A model generated the notes under the pieces. It saw only the letters and a list, made by a program, of their open reading frames with translations, did no database searches and was not told where the DNA came from. 64,000 bases of DNA from CAYGOC01 sp964351495 (GTDB taxonomy: Bacteria; Chlamydiota; Chlamydiia; Chlamydiales; SM23-39): contig CAYGOC010000011.1 in the NCBI GenBank assembly GCA_964351495.1, positions 5,555-69,554 of the forward strand, in the 5' to 3' direction. The position numbers were made by a program, and so were the translations under genes. Of this stretch, positions 1-8,178 are shown piece by piece; position 1 is the stretch's first letter, and each line of letters opens with the position of its first letter.

Positions 1-5
1 GAAAT

Positions 6-1919
6 TTGTTACAAGGATTGCATGTGCAAGATGTATGGGAAATAGCCTACTTTGCTCTTACATGTAGAAATGAAGAGGCAAGTTTAGAGGTTTTTTCTTT
101 TTCTGAAGAAACAAAACCGTTTTCTGAGAAAGGCAGATTCATGCTTAAATTTCATCCTCAAAACCAAAAAACGGTTTTTAATCTTACACCTTCTCAAGAA
201 GAGGAGGTTGTTATAAAAAGTGGAGATATTGCTCTTTTGCAGACCTATGTGCTTAAAAATATAGAAAGGGGAAGAGACTCTGTGTTTTTTGAGGCATTTT
301 TTAGCAAAGTTTTTAACCCTCATCCTTTCTTTTTACCCACACAGCAGAAACTAGTTTTTCAAGAGGCTTTTTTTTCATCTATTTTAGAAGGAGACGAAGA
401 TTTAGCTTTCTATTTTCACTACGCACCGGAGTTCCCGGAAGAGACAGAAGAGATAGCAAAAAAAGAAAGCGAGGATTTTGAAGAAGCTTTTTTATCTTTT
501 TTAGAAAAACTCTTTTCTAAATCTTTAGAGGAAGCCCAAAGATGTATCTCTATTTTTGATGAGATAGTTCCCATTTCCAGTTTATCTAAAGAGGTACAAA
601 AAAAGGCTTTAATAAGCTCTTTTTTTGAGTTTAGATTGGAGATTTTTTCTTGTATTTTTGAAGAGAGTTCTAAGGGAGTCTTGGATAGTAGAGAACTGTG
701 GAATTTAGTCTCCTATTCTATACAAAATCTTTGGATAAGCGGCTTTGATTTTATTTTGTGCGAACTGCAAAAACGAGAGATAGAGCCCTTTTACAAGTAT
801 ACTATACATAGGGTGCTCTCAGAGATCTTACAAATAGAAGACTCTTATTTTTTATCCAAAATACTAAATATGATTTTACAAAAAGACATAGTAAGACAGG
901 TTTCTTTTACTCCTATTTTGCGAAGCTTGTTTTCTCTTTCTTTACAAAGAAAAGAAACATTTTTTCTTTTAGTAGAGTTTTTACAAAAAACGGAAGAGGA
1001 GATACCAGATGATTACTATATAGACTGTTTAATAGAGACAGCTGTTAAGGGGCCCTCCTTTTTAGAACCGTTTTTAAGAGTGAAAAAATTGGATAAAATA
1101 AAATGCTTTGAAGTGTATTTTGCTCGGTTTATAAAGGTTATAGAGGCTTTAACAGAAGCCCGATATAAAGAAAAAACTCCTAGTTTTTTAGAACAGCTCG
1201 AGGTAGAACGACTTCCCAGTACGGCTATTTTAAAGGTATTAATGCATGCCTGTAATGGCAAAAAGGAAAACCCCTGTTTAATCGATATTCTTTTTTCCTA
1301 TTTAAAAAGGAGTCTTCCCCAAGAAGAAAAAAAAGAAGAAAATCAGGATAAGAATTTTGAAGATTTTCTGCAGAGTTTTATATTGGCATCCTCTTTGTCT
1401 GAAGAGCAGGAGTTTTTACCTCCAAAGCATACGGAAGAGGAGTATCTTCGATTTTTAGAAGAGTTTTGCACTACGTTCCCTGCAAAGTTAGAGGAACTTT
1501 TCCCGGAAGAAGAAAATATAAAGGGAGAGAAAGAGCTTTCTATTATGGAAACTTGCAAGCCTCTTCTTTCCTTTATGATTAGCCAGATAGGAGAAGAAAC
1601 GTGGAAAAATTTTAAGGCAGATCAATGCAGTGCAGAAACGCTCTCTTTCTTATTGGGGCTTTTGATAGAAATGGGGTTAAAGGTAAAGTTTACAGAGCTC
1701 TTCGTAAAAATAGAGCAAATGGTTCCAAGAGATGGTAAATTGGATTTAAAATTATCTCTTTCTCCAGAGGACTTAAAACGGGTCTCTAATTTTATAAAGG
1801 AACAAAAGTCGGGTACCAATATTATTCCTGTAGGAGACAATATTTTGATTGTTCCTTCATCTTCTCCAAAAGTTCCGAAAAAAAAGCACCAAAACGGAAA
1901 AGTACTCAAGTCTTCCTAA
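6..1919 (+). CDS. Hypothetical large helical protein, 5' end at window edge
   Basis: I do not recognise this protein. The frame is open from the first bases of the window, so the true start may lie upstream; within the window GTG at 24, seven bases after AAGG (13-16), is a good alternative to the TTG drawn here. The product (637 residues as drawn) shows no signal peptide, membrane segment or nameable motif. It is rich in Leu, Phe, Glu and Lys in patterns that suggest amphipathic helices throughout, with a very acidic/basic low-complexity patch near residues 434-452 and a Lys-rich C-terminal tail. It converges on trkH and the last 21 codons are read on both strands. Real coding is supported by the length and by codon use like its neighbours; function unknown. 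Confidence 0.75.
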   Translation: MLQGLHVQDVWEIAYFALTCRNEEASLEVFSFSEETKPFSEKGRFMLKFHPQNQKTVFNLTPSQEEEVVIKSGDIALLQTYVLKNIERGRDSVFFEAFFSKVFNPHPFFLPTQQKLVFQEAFFSSILEGDEDLAFYFHYAPEFPEETEEIAKKESEDFEEAFLSFLEKLFSKSLEEAQRCISIFDEIVPISSLSKEVQKKALISSFFEFRLEIFSCIFEESSKGVLDSRELWNLVSYSIQNLWISGFDFILCELQKREIEPFYKYTIHRVLSEILQIEDSYFLSKILNMILQKDIVRQVSFTPILRSLFSLSLQRKETFFLLVEFLQKTEEEIPDDYYIDCLIETAVKGPSFLEPFLRVKKLDKIKCFEVYFARFIKVIEALTEARYKEKTPSFLEQLEVERLPSTAILKVLMHACNGKKENPCLIDILFSYLKRSLPQEEKKEENQDKNFEDFLQSFILASSLSEEQEFLPPKHTEEEYLRFLEEFCTTFPAKLEELFPEEENIKGEKELSIMETCKPLLSFMISQIGEETWKNFKADQCSAETLSFLLGLLIEMGLKVKFTELFVKIEQMVPRDGKLDLKLSLSPEDLKRVSNFIKEQKSGTNIIPVGDNILIVPSSSPKVPKKKHQNGKVLKSS

Positions 1920-3464
1920 AATCATCCAAAAAGAAGAGATCATCTTGGAAAAAGGGGATAAAAAATTAAAGCTTTCAAAAGGGGAGGCTGCTCTAAAAGC
2001 GATTCCTGTATTGTTTAGCATACAAGCAATGAGTCCAAGAGAAGTTTCCGGATCAATTCCATCTAAGATATAAAGAGTAGACCCAAGTACCGTAAAAAAG
2101 GTAACTAGGAAAAAAAACAGTAGCACTAAAGAGGCTGTTTTTTCCTCTATTTCTGTTTCTGCGACTCGGAGTTTTCTGACGGTTTCGGGACGAAAGATCG
2201 ATTCTAATCTGTGAGAAATAACTTTGTATAATATATAAAACCGATTTGTTTTTACTCCTCCTGCTGTAGAACCTGCCATGCCTCCCACATACATTAAAAG
2301 AAGAAGAAACATCTGGGACATAAAGGGCCATTTATCGTAATTATCAATTACGTAACCGGTTGAAGTTTGGGCAGAAATTGCTTGAAAAATTCCATACTGA
2401 AACGCTTTTTTTACAGGAAACACTTCTAAAAGGGGAAGAGTTACCGCTAAAGAGCCTAAGATAAGAAAAACAAAGAAAAGAAAAAGATCAGGAACGTAGA
2501 TACGGTAAAAGCGTAGTTTTATAATGTGAAAGTATAGGGAAAAGTTAATGCTTCCTAAAATCATAAAAAGGATAATAATGCATTGAGTAGATAGAGACTG
2601 GTAGTGTTCAAGACCGTTTCCATAGATGGAAAAGCCTCCTGTGGAAATATTGGAAAAGGTAATCGTTGCTGCTTCAAATAGACTCAAGCTTTCATTGGTC
2701 CACATCAATAAAAGTAGTTCTACAAAAGAAAGTCCTAAATAGAGCTTCCATAAAAAAGAGGCCGTTTCTTTAATCCTGGGAGCAATAGAATCTTTAACGG
2801 GGCCTGTGATTTCCATTTGATATAGAAATTTTCCTCCCACCCCTAAAGCGGGAAGTACCGTAAGAAATAAAACCACAATTCCCATGCCTCCAATCCACTG
2901 CAAAAAAGAGCGCCACAAAAGCACGGCTCTTCCAATAGCGTCTAGCCCTGTTAAGGTTTTTTGTGTGTAGGGATCAAAGACGGGATGGATTGTTCCATAG
3001 TAGGTGTAGATTTTTCCAGGGACCTGCGGGTTTTCAATGGTAATGGGAAGCTCTTTTGTATGAGTGTTGTCAAACTGTTTTGCAGTAAGAAGAGAACATC
3101 CTGTAGTGGTGAGGCCTGCTACTGCTTCAAAAGAGGCGTCTAAAGGGTTTTTTAGGGTGTGGCTCAAGTAAAAGGGAGCTGCACTTACCAAAATACTTAC
3201 AATCCAGATAAAAACTACAAGAAGAAGGCTTTCTTTTCTATATACGTGCCGGTCTCCCTTCCTTCCTAAGAACCGGAATATTACACCTAAGAAAATACAA
3301 AAAATGAAAGAGCCTAAAAAGGCAACGGTTCCATGGGGCTGTGGATGTGCTTCAGGTGGTGCTATGAATTCATAATAGATAGCTACCCCCAAAGGGAAAC
3401 AAAGCACCAAGGAAAAGTAGAAGAGATATCTACTTAAGATTCGAAAAATATTGGCAAAAAGCAT
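1857..3464 (-). CDS. trkH: Trk-type potassium uptake channel subunit TrkH
   Basis: Inner-membrane pore subunit for K+ (or K+/Na+) uptake, gated by the cytoplasmic TrkA protein encoded just upstream. The 535-residue protein has about ten hydrophobic segments and the four filter loops typical of the TrkH/KtrB family: GLTTTGCS near residue 117, ISTGGFS near 273, AQTSTGY near 366 and NNTGIAF near 485. It is longer than the usual ~485 residues, mainly because of an insertion of about 40 polar residues between the first filter and the next helix (about 128-170), which should lie outside the cytoplasm. The gap to trkA is 3 bases, so the two are surely one transcript. Its 3' end overlaps the convergent unknown gene by 63 bases. 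Confidence 0.93.
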   Translation of the reverse strand: MLFANIFRILSRYLFYFSLVLCFPLGVAIYYEFIAPPEAHPQPHGTVAFLGSFIFCIFLGVIFRFLGRKGDRHVYRKESLLLVVFIWIVSILVSAAPFYLSHTLKNPLDASFEAVAGLTTTGCSLLTAKQFDNTHTKELPITIENPQVPGKIYTYYGTIHPVFDPYTQKTLTGLDAIGRAVLLWRSFLQWIGGMGIVVLFLTVLPALGVGGKFLYQMEITGPVKDSIAPRIKETASFLWKLYLGLSFVELLLLMWTNESLSLFEAATITFSNISTGGFSIYGNGLEHYQSLSTQCIIILFMILGSINFSLYFHIIKLRFYRIYVPDLFLFFVFLILGSLAVTLPLLEVFPVKKAFQYGIFQAISAQTSTGYVIDNYDKWPFMSQMFLLLLMYVGGMAGSTAGGVKTNRFYILYKVISHRLESIFRPETVRKLRVAETEIEEKTASLVLLFFFLVTFFTVLGSTLYILDGIDPETSLGLIACMLNNTGIAFRAASPFESFNFLSPFSKMISSFWMILGRLEYFSVLVLFFRNFWRR

Positions 3465-3467
3465 AGC

Positions 3468-4817
3468 TTAAAACAGGTGCTTTAGGTCGTGTATATGTTC
3501 TTTTTTAGTGATTAAAATCACAATATCATTGGGAGATAAAATCCTATCTCCTTTTCCTATCATTACTTTTCCTCTGTTTTCAATAATAGCTATGATCAGA
3601 TCCTTAGGAAGGTAGGAGCTTAAATCAGAAAGGGGAAGTCCTATTAGTTGTGACTCGGGAGAGACTTTCATTTCCACTACTTTGGTCTCTTCATCAAATA
3701 AAGAAGAAAGAGATAAGATGGTTTTAGAGTGTATAATGGATAAAATTCTATTGGCAATATGCATCTTTGCAGAAGAGGCAAAAGAGACTTCCAGCTTTTC
3801 TAAAACAGGAACTAAAGAAGTGTCTGATATAAGGGAGATGACTCTTTTACATCCGGCTTCTTTGGCTACCGAGGCTATAAATAAATTTTCCTCGTCATGA
3901 TGCGTTAAGGCTATAAAAGCGGGGCTAGAGGCTATTTTTTCTGATTTTAAAAACTCCAAATCTTTAGAGTCGTGATTGATAATAGTAGCTTCCGGGAAAA
4001 GATCTGCTAAGAAGCTACAGATAGACTCTTCTTTTTCAATAATTTTTATAGAGATACCGAGCTCTTGTAAAAGATGGGCTAGGTGGATAGCTACAGAAGA
4101 GCCTCCTGCTATGGTACAGGAGGAGATGGTTTTTTCTTCAATGCCGAAAAACTGGTGGATTAATCCCATAGAAGAAGACTTTCCTACTACAGTTACAATG
4201 TCTTTGGGGAGTATAACATCGTTTCCATGGGGAAAAAGAACCGTTTTTTTTCCTCTTTCTTCTCTTCTGATGAGGCCAATAATAAATTCTTCAGGAAATT
4301 GTAAATCTTGAATTAAGGTAGAAGCTCTATTCCAATTCTCCGGAATTTGAATAGAGCGAAGTTGAACGGCTCCGTGAGCAAAATCTTCTGTAAGAAGATC
4401 TCCTGCAGAAATGAGCATTTTTACAATTTCTTGGGCGGCTATCGTTTCTGCTCCTATGAAGTAATCTACATAAAAAAGTCTTCCAAAATCGAGTTTTCCT
4501 TTTTCTAGGTAATCCATTTGCGATATACGGCAGATGGTATTGGGATATCCTAGATTTTTAGCAAGAAGGCACGCAGTAAGATTGGTTTCATCGGTTTCTG
4601 TTAGAGCTAAAAAAAAATCAGGATTACTTTCCGTTAAAAGATCTAAAACCTTCCACTCGGAGCCTAAAATGGTTTTGGTGGAAATATCTGCTTCTTTAGA
4701 GAGTCTATCTAATTTTTTTCCGTCTTTATCGATTACAATGACACTATGTTCTTCTTGGGATAAGACGGCAGCTAAGTAGGCAGCAGTATCACCGGCTCCT
4801 AAAATAACGATATTCAT
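3468..4817 (-). CDS. trkA: Trk potassium uptake regulatory protein TrkA
   Basis: Cytoplasmic NAD(H)-binding regulator of TrkH. The protein carries two RCK units in tandem: a Rossmann segment starting VILGAGDTAAYLA with a downstream acidic residue (VIDKD), a TrkA-C domain at about 130-210, a second Rossmann segment (TIAGGSSVAIHLA) and a second TrkA-C domain that ends in a strand-rich tail (GDRILSPNDIVILIT). I chose the ATG at 4817 because AAGGAG sits seven bases before it and because it places the first beta strand at the N terminus; an upstream in-frame ATG at 4841 lies inside the previous gene. The start overlaps the stop of the isochorismatase-fold gene as ATGA, so trkH, trkA and that gene look like one operon. 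Confidence 0.92.
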   Translation of the reverse strand: MNIVILGAGDTAAYLAAVLSQEEHSVIVIDKDGKKLDRLSKEADISTKTILGSEWKVLDLLTESNPDFFLALTETDETNLTACLLAKNLGYPNTICRISQMDYLEKGKLDFGRLFYVDYFIGAETIAAQEIVKMLISAGDLLTEDFAHGAVQLRSIQIPENWNRASTLIQDLQFPEEFIIGLIRREERGKKTVLFPHGNDVILPKDIVTVVGKSSSMGLIHQFFGIEEKTISSCTIAGGSSVAIHLAHLLQELGISIKIIEKEESICSFLADLFPEATIINHDSKDLEFLKSEKIASSPAFIALTHHDEENLFIASVAKEAGCKRVISLISDTSLVPVLEKLEVSFASSAKMHIANRILSIIHSKTILSLSSLFDEETKVVEMKVSPESQLIGLPLSDLSSYLPKDLIIAIIENRGKVMIGKGDRILSPNDIVILITKKEHIHDLKHLF

Positions 4818-5410
4818 GAAGCTCCTTTTTGAGACATCCATTCTTGGCTTGTCATAATTTTTCCAAAGGAGGCTAAATTAGTTAAAGAGGCTTCATGTAA
4901 AGACTCACTATAGCTTGCTACGCAGTCGGTTAAGGTAATGGTTTTAAGACCTCTTTCTATAGCTTCTCTAGCGCAAGTTTCTACAGTGCTGTTGGTGGTA
5001 AATCCGGTTAAAACAATTTCTTTAGAGCCTAAAGCAAGAAGGTATCTATCCAGTTCTGTTTGGTAGAAAGGAGAAAGGCTCCATTGTCTTATTTTATAGT
5101 CTACTTCAGGGATTTCCTCTAAAAGATCGTGTCCCCAGCTGTTTTCTCGAAACCCTTCTGTTTTTAAAAAAGGACGTAGCTCCAAAATGTTTTGGATCCC
5201 CATGGCTTTTTTTTCCAGATCTACTAATACGGTAAGGCAAGAGGCTATAATGGGGATTTTTTTTTCTTTACAAAAGCTAAGCGCTTTTAAAAGAGGAGGG
5301 ATTATCTCTTCTTTCTGTTTGAAAGTAAGGCCTTGCTTTGCATACACTCCTTCTTCATGGCAGAGATCATTTTGTAAATTTAAGATTAAAAAAGAGGTAG
5401 GATAAGACAT
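4814..5410 (-). CDS. Isochorismatase-fold (cysteine hydrolase-like) protein lacking triad residues
   Basis: A 198-residue protein with the full isochorismatase/nicotinamidase fold pattern: the N-terminal strand LILNLQNDL, a Lys in the middle (DYKIRQWSLSPFYQTELD) and the G-T-T-N turn followed by a helix (VETCAREAIERG) and the terminal strand ITLTDCVASY. In this family catalysis uses Asp, Lys and Cys. Here the Asp position (usually D in the VIDMQND motif) is Asn, and the nucleophilic Cys position after TTN is Thr, with a Cys four residues later. I infer altered or lost hydrolase activity. It is first in a likely operon with trkA and trkH. Substrate unknown. Confidence 0.8.
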   Translation of the reverse strand: MSYPTSFLILNLQNDLCHEEGVYAKQGLTFKQKEEIIPPLLKALSFCKEKKIPIIASCLTVLVDLEKKAMGIQNILELRPFLKTEGFRENSWGHDLLEEIPEVDYKIRQWSLSPFYQTELDRYLLALGSKEIVLTGFTTNSTVETCAREAIERGLKTITLTDCVASYSESLHEASLTNLASFGKIMTSQEWMSQKGAS

Positions 5411-5479
5411 AAAGATATTTTTTCTTTTTTCTTCCTTTTATCTTGCAAAACGAATTTTTGTCGAACGGAGATTTACCGA

Positions 5480-6334
5480 ATGCACTCTTTAGCGGTGATC
5501 ATCAACTTTTGCTCTACCGAAGCAAAATTCTTGCCTTTATGCGTAAAAGAGGCAAATACGTTTGCCTCTCAAGTCATTGTTCCCGTAGCAGACCATTTTT
5601 TTAATGGAATCGAAGAACAAGAAGCCCTTTTAGAAAAAACATTTCTGCAAACAGACTGCCAGATTGTACGCTATCCTTACATAAAAGATCTTATAAAGGG
5701 GAAAGACAAAGAGCATCTTTGGCATAGCGTTTCCCGTTTAGTGGGGTTTTTTCAGGTAAGAAAAGAGATAGAATACATTCTTTTTTTAGATGCAGATGAA
5801 ATTGTAGAAGGAAAGGCTTTTTTAGCTTGGCTTAATACGAAAGAATACCAAAAGTATGAAGCTTGTAGGCTCTGGAATTTTTGGTATTTTCGAGAAGAGA
5901 TTTTTCAGGCAAAAACCTGGGAGGCTTCTCCTGTTTTAGTAAGAAAAAAAAACTTATCTAAAAAGGCTCTTTTTCACAAAGGAGAAAGAGATGCTATTTT
6001 TTCCTTTGTCAAAGGAAACACAAAAATAGGAGTTCCGGATAAGCCTTTGGTGCATCATTACAGCTGGGTAAGAACACAAGAAGAGATGCTACAAAAAATA
6101 GCAAGCTGGGGGCATAAAGAAGATCGAAACTGGCAAGCTTTAGTAAAAAAAGAGTTTGAAAAGCCCTTTCAAGGAAAGGATTTTGTTCATGGATATGAAT
6201 ATAGAAAGGTAGACCCTTTTTTCAAAAGGCACTCTTTTGTAGAAAAACCCTACTCTGAAAAAAAAATAACAGAAAAAGAGCTCCTATTTTTTTTACCGGG
6301 GTTTTTTAAAAAAAAGATATTCTCTTTTTTTTAA
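5480..6334 (+). CDS. Glycosyltransferase-like protein with DxD motif
   Basis: A 284-residue protein that reads like a compact GT-A type glycosyltransferase: an N-terminal strand (LAVIINFCSTEAKFL) followed by a helix, a second strand (SQVIVPVADHFF), and a hydrophobic strand that ends in a DxD-type metal/nucleotide-sugar site, YILFLDADEI, at residues 99-108. Further on are aromatic-rich acceptor-side segments (RLWNFWYFREEIF; HHYSWVRTQEEML), as seen in some family 2 and family 92-like enzymes. There is no membrane segment, so it should act in the cytoplasm or peripherally. It starts divergently from the isochorismatase-fold gene and is followed 61 bases later by tRNA-Arg. The sugar and acceptor are not predictable; the family call rests on the DADE motif and fold order. 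Confidence 0.6.
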   Translation: MHSLAVIINFCSTEAKFLPLCVKEANTFASQVIVPVADHFFNGIEEQEALLEKTFLQTDCQIVRYPYIKDLIKGKDKEHLWHSVSRLVGFFQVRKEIEYILFLDADEIVEGKAFLAWLNTKEYQKYEACRLWNFWYFREEIFQAKTWEASPVLVRKKNLSKKALFHKGERDAIFSFVKGNTKIGVPDKPLVHHYSWVRTQEEMLQKIASWGHKEDRNWQALVKKEFEKPFQGKDFVHGYEYRKVDPFFKRHSFVEKPYSEKKITEKELLFFLPGFFKKKIFSFF

Positions 6335-6346
6335 AAGAAAAATCGC

Positions 6347-6376
6347 TTGAAAGGAAAGGGTTTTCTGTTAGATGAT
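6347..6376 (+). promoter_or_regulatory. Possible promoter of tRNA-Arg
   Basis: TTGAAA at 6347-6352 and GATGAT at 6371-6376 are separated by 18 bases, with a GC-richer stretch before the tRNA at 6396. The -35 is good and the -10 is weak. This is the only sigma70-like pair I see between the preceding gene and the tRNA. Confidence 0.35.
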
Positions 6377-6395
6377 TCGAGCACTTATACTTACT

Positions 6396-6469
6396 GCACC
6401 GGTAGCTCAATTGGATAGAGTACCCGGCTACGGACCGGGCGGTTAGAGGTTCGAATCCTTTCCGGTGCG
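6396..6469 (+). tRNA. tRNA-Arg, anticodon ACG
   Basis: Folds as a complete cloverleaf read by eye. The acceptor stem is GCACCGG (6396-6402) with CCGGTGC (6462-6468), discriminator G at 6469. The D arm contains AGCTC and GAGT, the anticodon stem is CCCGG/CCGGG around the loop CTACGGA, giving anticodon ACG (read as ICG, for CGN arginine codons), and the T arm carries the loop TTCGAAT. CCA is not encoded: the base after the discriminator is the A of the ATG of the next gene. CCA must therefore be added after transcription, consistent with the cca gene at 12947-14197. Confidence 0.96.
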
Positions 6470-7081
6470 ATGCAAATTTTTACTTATGCAGCAGGGCCTG
6501 TAGCTACTAATGTTTATTTGGTGGTTTCCAAAAACAAAGCTTGTGTCATAGATGCTCCAGAGGGCTCCTTTTCTTGGATAGAGAAAAAAATAGAAGAAAA
6601 GGGTATAGAGCTAGAGTCTTTGTTTTTGACCCACTCCCATTGGGACCATATTGCTGACCTTTCTTTGTTCCAAAAAAAAATTTCTTGTAAGGTGTATGTT
6701 CATAAAGAAGATGCTTTTAACCTAGAAAGTCCGGGAAAAGACCTTCTTCCTATTCCGTTTCGAATAGAGCCTACAAAAGCTGATTTTTTCTATAAGGAAG
6801 AGGAGCCTCTCAAATGCGCGGATCTCACTTTTAAAGTGCTATTTACTCCAGGCCACTCTTTCGGCTCTATTTGTTTATACGAAGCCTCTCAAAAGGTTTT
6901 ATTTTCAGGAGATACTTTATTTAAAGGGGGGATTGGTAACCTTTCTTTTCCCTTTTCTTCTCCAGAAAAAATGAAGACTTCTTTGCAAAAAATTTTTTCT
7001 CTTCCTTTGGATACGGTTGTTTATCCGGGACATGGACCTAAAACTACCTTAGGAGAAGAAAAAAAAGTTTTAGGGCTGTAG
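6470..7081 (+). CDS. Metallo-beta-lactamase-fold hydrolase (YcbL/glyoxalase II-like)
   Basis: A 203-residue one-domain metal hydrolase. It has the HxHxDH zinc motif in LTHSHWDHIAD (His55, His57, Asp59, His60), a further His in FTPGHSFGS, a bridging Asp in FSGDTLF and the last His in VYPGHGP. Start, length and motif spacing fit the small YcbL-type thioesterase/glyoxalase II-like group, which hydrolyses thioesters such as lactoylglutathione in vitro; the true substrate is open. The N-terminal MQIFTYAAGPVATNVYLV matches the family start well, so ATG at 6470 is convincing, yet it follows the last base of tRNA-Arg with no leader at all. Any ribosome binding site would have to lie inside the tRNA. 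The peroxiredoxin gene follows after 97 bases. Confidence 0.88.
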   Translation: MQIFTYAAGPVATNVYLVVSKNKACVIDAPEGSFSWIEKKIEEKGIELESLFLTHSHWDHIADLSLFQKKISCKVYVHKEDAFNLESPGKDLLPIPFRIEPTKADFFYKEEEPLKCADLTFKVLFTPGHSFGSICLYEASQKVLFSGDTLFKGGIGNLSFPFSSPEKMKTSLQKIFSLPLDTVVYPGHGPKTTLGEEKKVLGL

Positions 7082-7178
7082 GGATTCTTGCCTTTATTCT
7101 CTCTTTTTCGATACCCTTAAAAGTCCTTTTTTATAGAAAAAAAGGTACATGAGTCTACAGCTTTAGGAGGATTTATAT

Positions 7179-7763
7179 ATGTCACTAATTGGAAAAAAAG
7201 CCCCAAAATTTCAAGAAAAAGCTATTTTACAAGGAAAAACTATTGATGAGGTTTCTTTAGAGGATTACCTTGGTAAATATGTTGTTTTCTTTTTTTATCC
7301 TTTAGACTTTACCTTTGTATGCCCTACAGAGCTGCATGCGTTTCAAGATAAGTTAGAAGAGTTTCATAAAAGAGGAGCAGAGGTAATTGGCTGTTCTGTA
7401 GACAGCGTTTTTGCTCACTATGCCTGGCTTCAGGTTCCCAAACACAAAGGGGGCGTGCAGGGGATTACCTATCCTTTAGTTTCCGATATTCATAAAAATA
7501 TAGCGAGGGACTACGGCGTTTTAAATGAGGAAGAAGGAGTAGCTTTTCGAGGCCTTTTCTTGATAGACCCGGAATCTACCGTCCGTCATGTATTGATCAA
7601 TGATCTTCCTTTGGGTAGATCTGTGGAAGAGGCGATTCGTATATTAGATGCACTTATCTTTCATGAAAAACATGGAGAGGTTTGCCCTGCTAACTGGAGA
7701 GAAGGGGGAAAAGGAATGAGACCTGACAATGAAGGGCTTGTTTCTTATTTTTCTCAAAGCTAG
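7179..7763 (+). CDS. ahpC: 2-Cys peroxiredoxin, AhpC/Tsa type
   Basis: Cytoplasmic thiol peroxidase that reduces hydrogen peroxide and organic hydroperoxides. The peroxidatic cysteine is Cys48 in FTFVCPTEL and the resolving cysteine about 169 in GEVCPANW, which makes it a typical 2-Cys enzyme; the length (194) and the C-terminal extension are those of the Prx1/AhpC group. The start is fixed by TTTAGGAGG lying eight bases before ATG, one of the best ribosome binding sites in the window. No ahpF is nearby, so the thioredoxin encoded at 38639 may be its reductant (inference). The next gene is convergent and its stop codon begins one base after this stop. Confidence 0.95.
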   Translation: MSLIGKKAPKFQEKAILQGKTIDEVSLEDYLGKYVVFFFYPLDFTFVCPTELHAFQDKLEEFHKRGAEVIGCSVDSVFAHYAWLQVPKHKGGVQGITYPLVSDIHKNIARDYGVLNEEEGVAFRGLFLIDPESTVRHVLINDLPLGRSVEEAIRILDALIFHEKHGEVCPANWREGGKGMRPDNEGLVSYFSQS

Positions 7764-7764
7764 C

Positions 7765-8130
7765 CTACGAGCTTAAGTAGTCAAAGAGATCTTTTTCGGT
7801 AAAAAAAAGAAAGGGCTTTAAAAAAACAAGTTCTCTTATCGTTTTTTTTTCAGAAACTTTCGGCATAAAACAGGCGAAGATCTCTTGTTTTCTTCTTGAT
7901 AAGAAGCTAAATCCTTTTTGGTAAGACTCTTCTATAACCCCTTCTTCTTTTACTCTAAAAAAGCAGACTTTTTTGGAGGTAGACAGCATTTTTATAAGAA
8001 AGGGGATTCCTAAGGAATCTTCTGGAGGCTCCCCTAAGGTGGTATACAGCTCTTCTAAAGAAGACAAAAAATAAGGCTTTCCTAGATCTCCTTTAGTGGC
8101 TTCTGCAAAGATTACTATGAGCTTTTCCAT
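7765..8130 (-). CDS. Hypothetical small protein between peroxiredoxin and enolase
   Basis: A 121-residue cytoplasmic protein I cannot assign. It opens with a predicted beta strand (LIVIFAEATKGD), followed by alternating strands and helices, contains the strand KVCFFRVKEEGVI, and ends in EKDLFDYLSS. No cysteine pair, metal site or nucleotide motif is visible. C. trachomatis also has a small hypothetical gene beside ahpC (CT602, next to CT603), and this may be its counterpart, but that rests on position and size only. The start ATG at 8130 is 48 bases downstream (on its strand) of the enolase stop, so it may be read from the rsgA-eno transcript. Confidence 0.65.
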   Translation of the reverse strand: MEKLIVIFAEATKGDLGKPYFLSSLEELYTTLGEPPEDSLGIPFLIKMLSTSKKVCFFRVKEEGVIEESYQKGFSFLSRRKQEIFACFMPKVSEKKTIRELVFLKPFLFFTEKDLFDYLSS

Positions 8131-8178
8131 GTTTTTTGCATAAAACAGCCTCTTTTTTTTGGCAAGAGGTAGGTAGCT

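Noticed and set aside
1849..2073. Plus-strand frame within the 3' end of trkH
   Set aside because: Lies opposite a well-supported channel gene, has no ribosome site and ends in sequence explained by trkH.
7075..7165. Inverted repeat GCTGTAG ... CTACAGC flanking the gap before the peroxiredoxin gene
   Set aside because: Only seven bases with a loop of about 75; likely chance, and it does not form a terminator.
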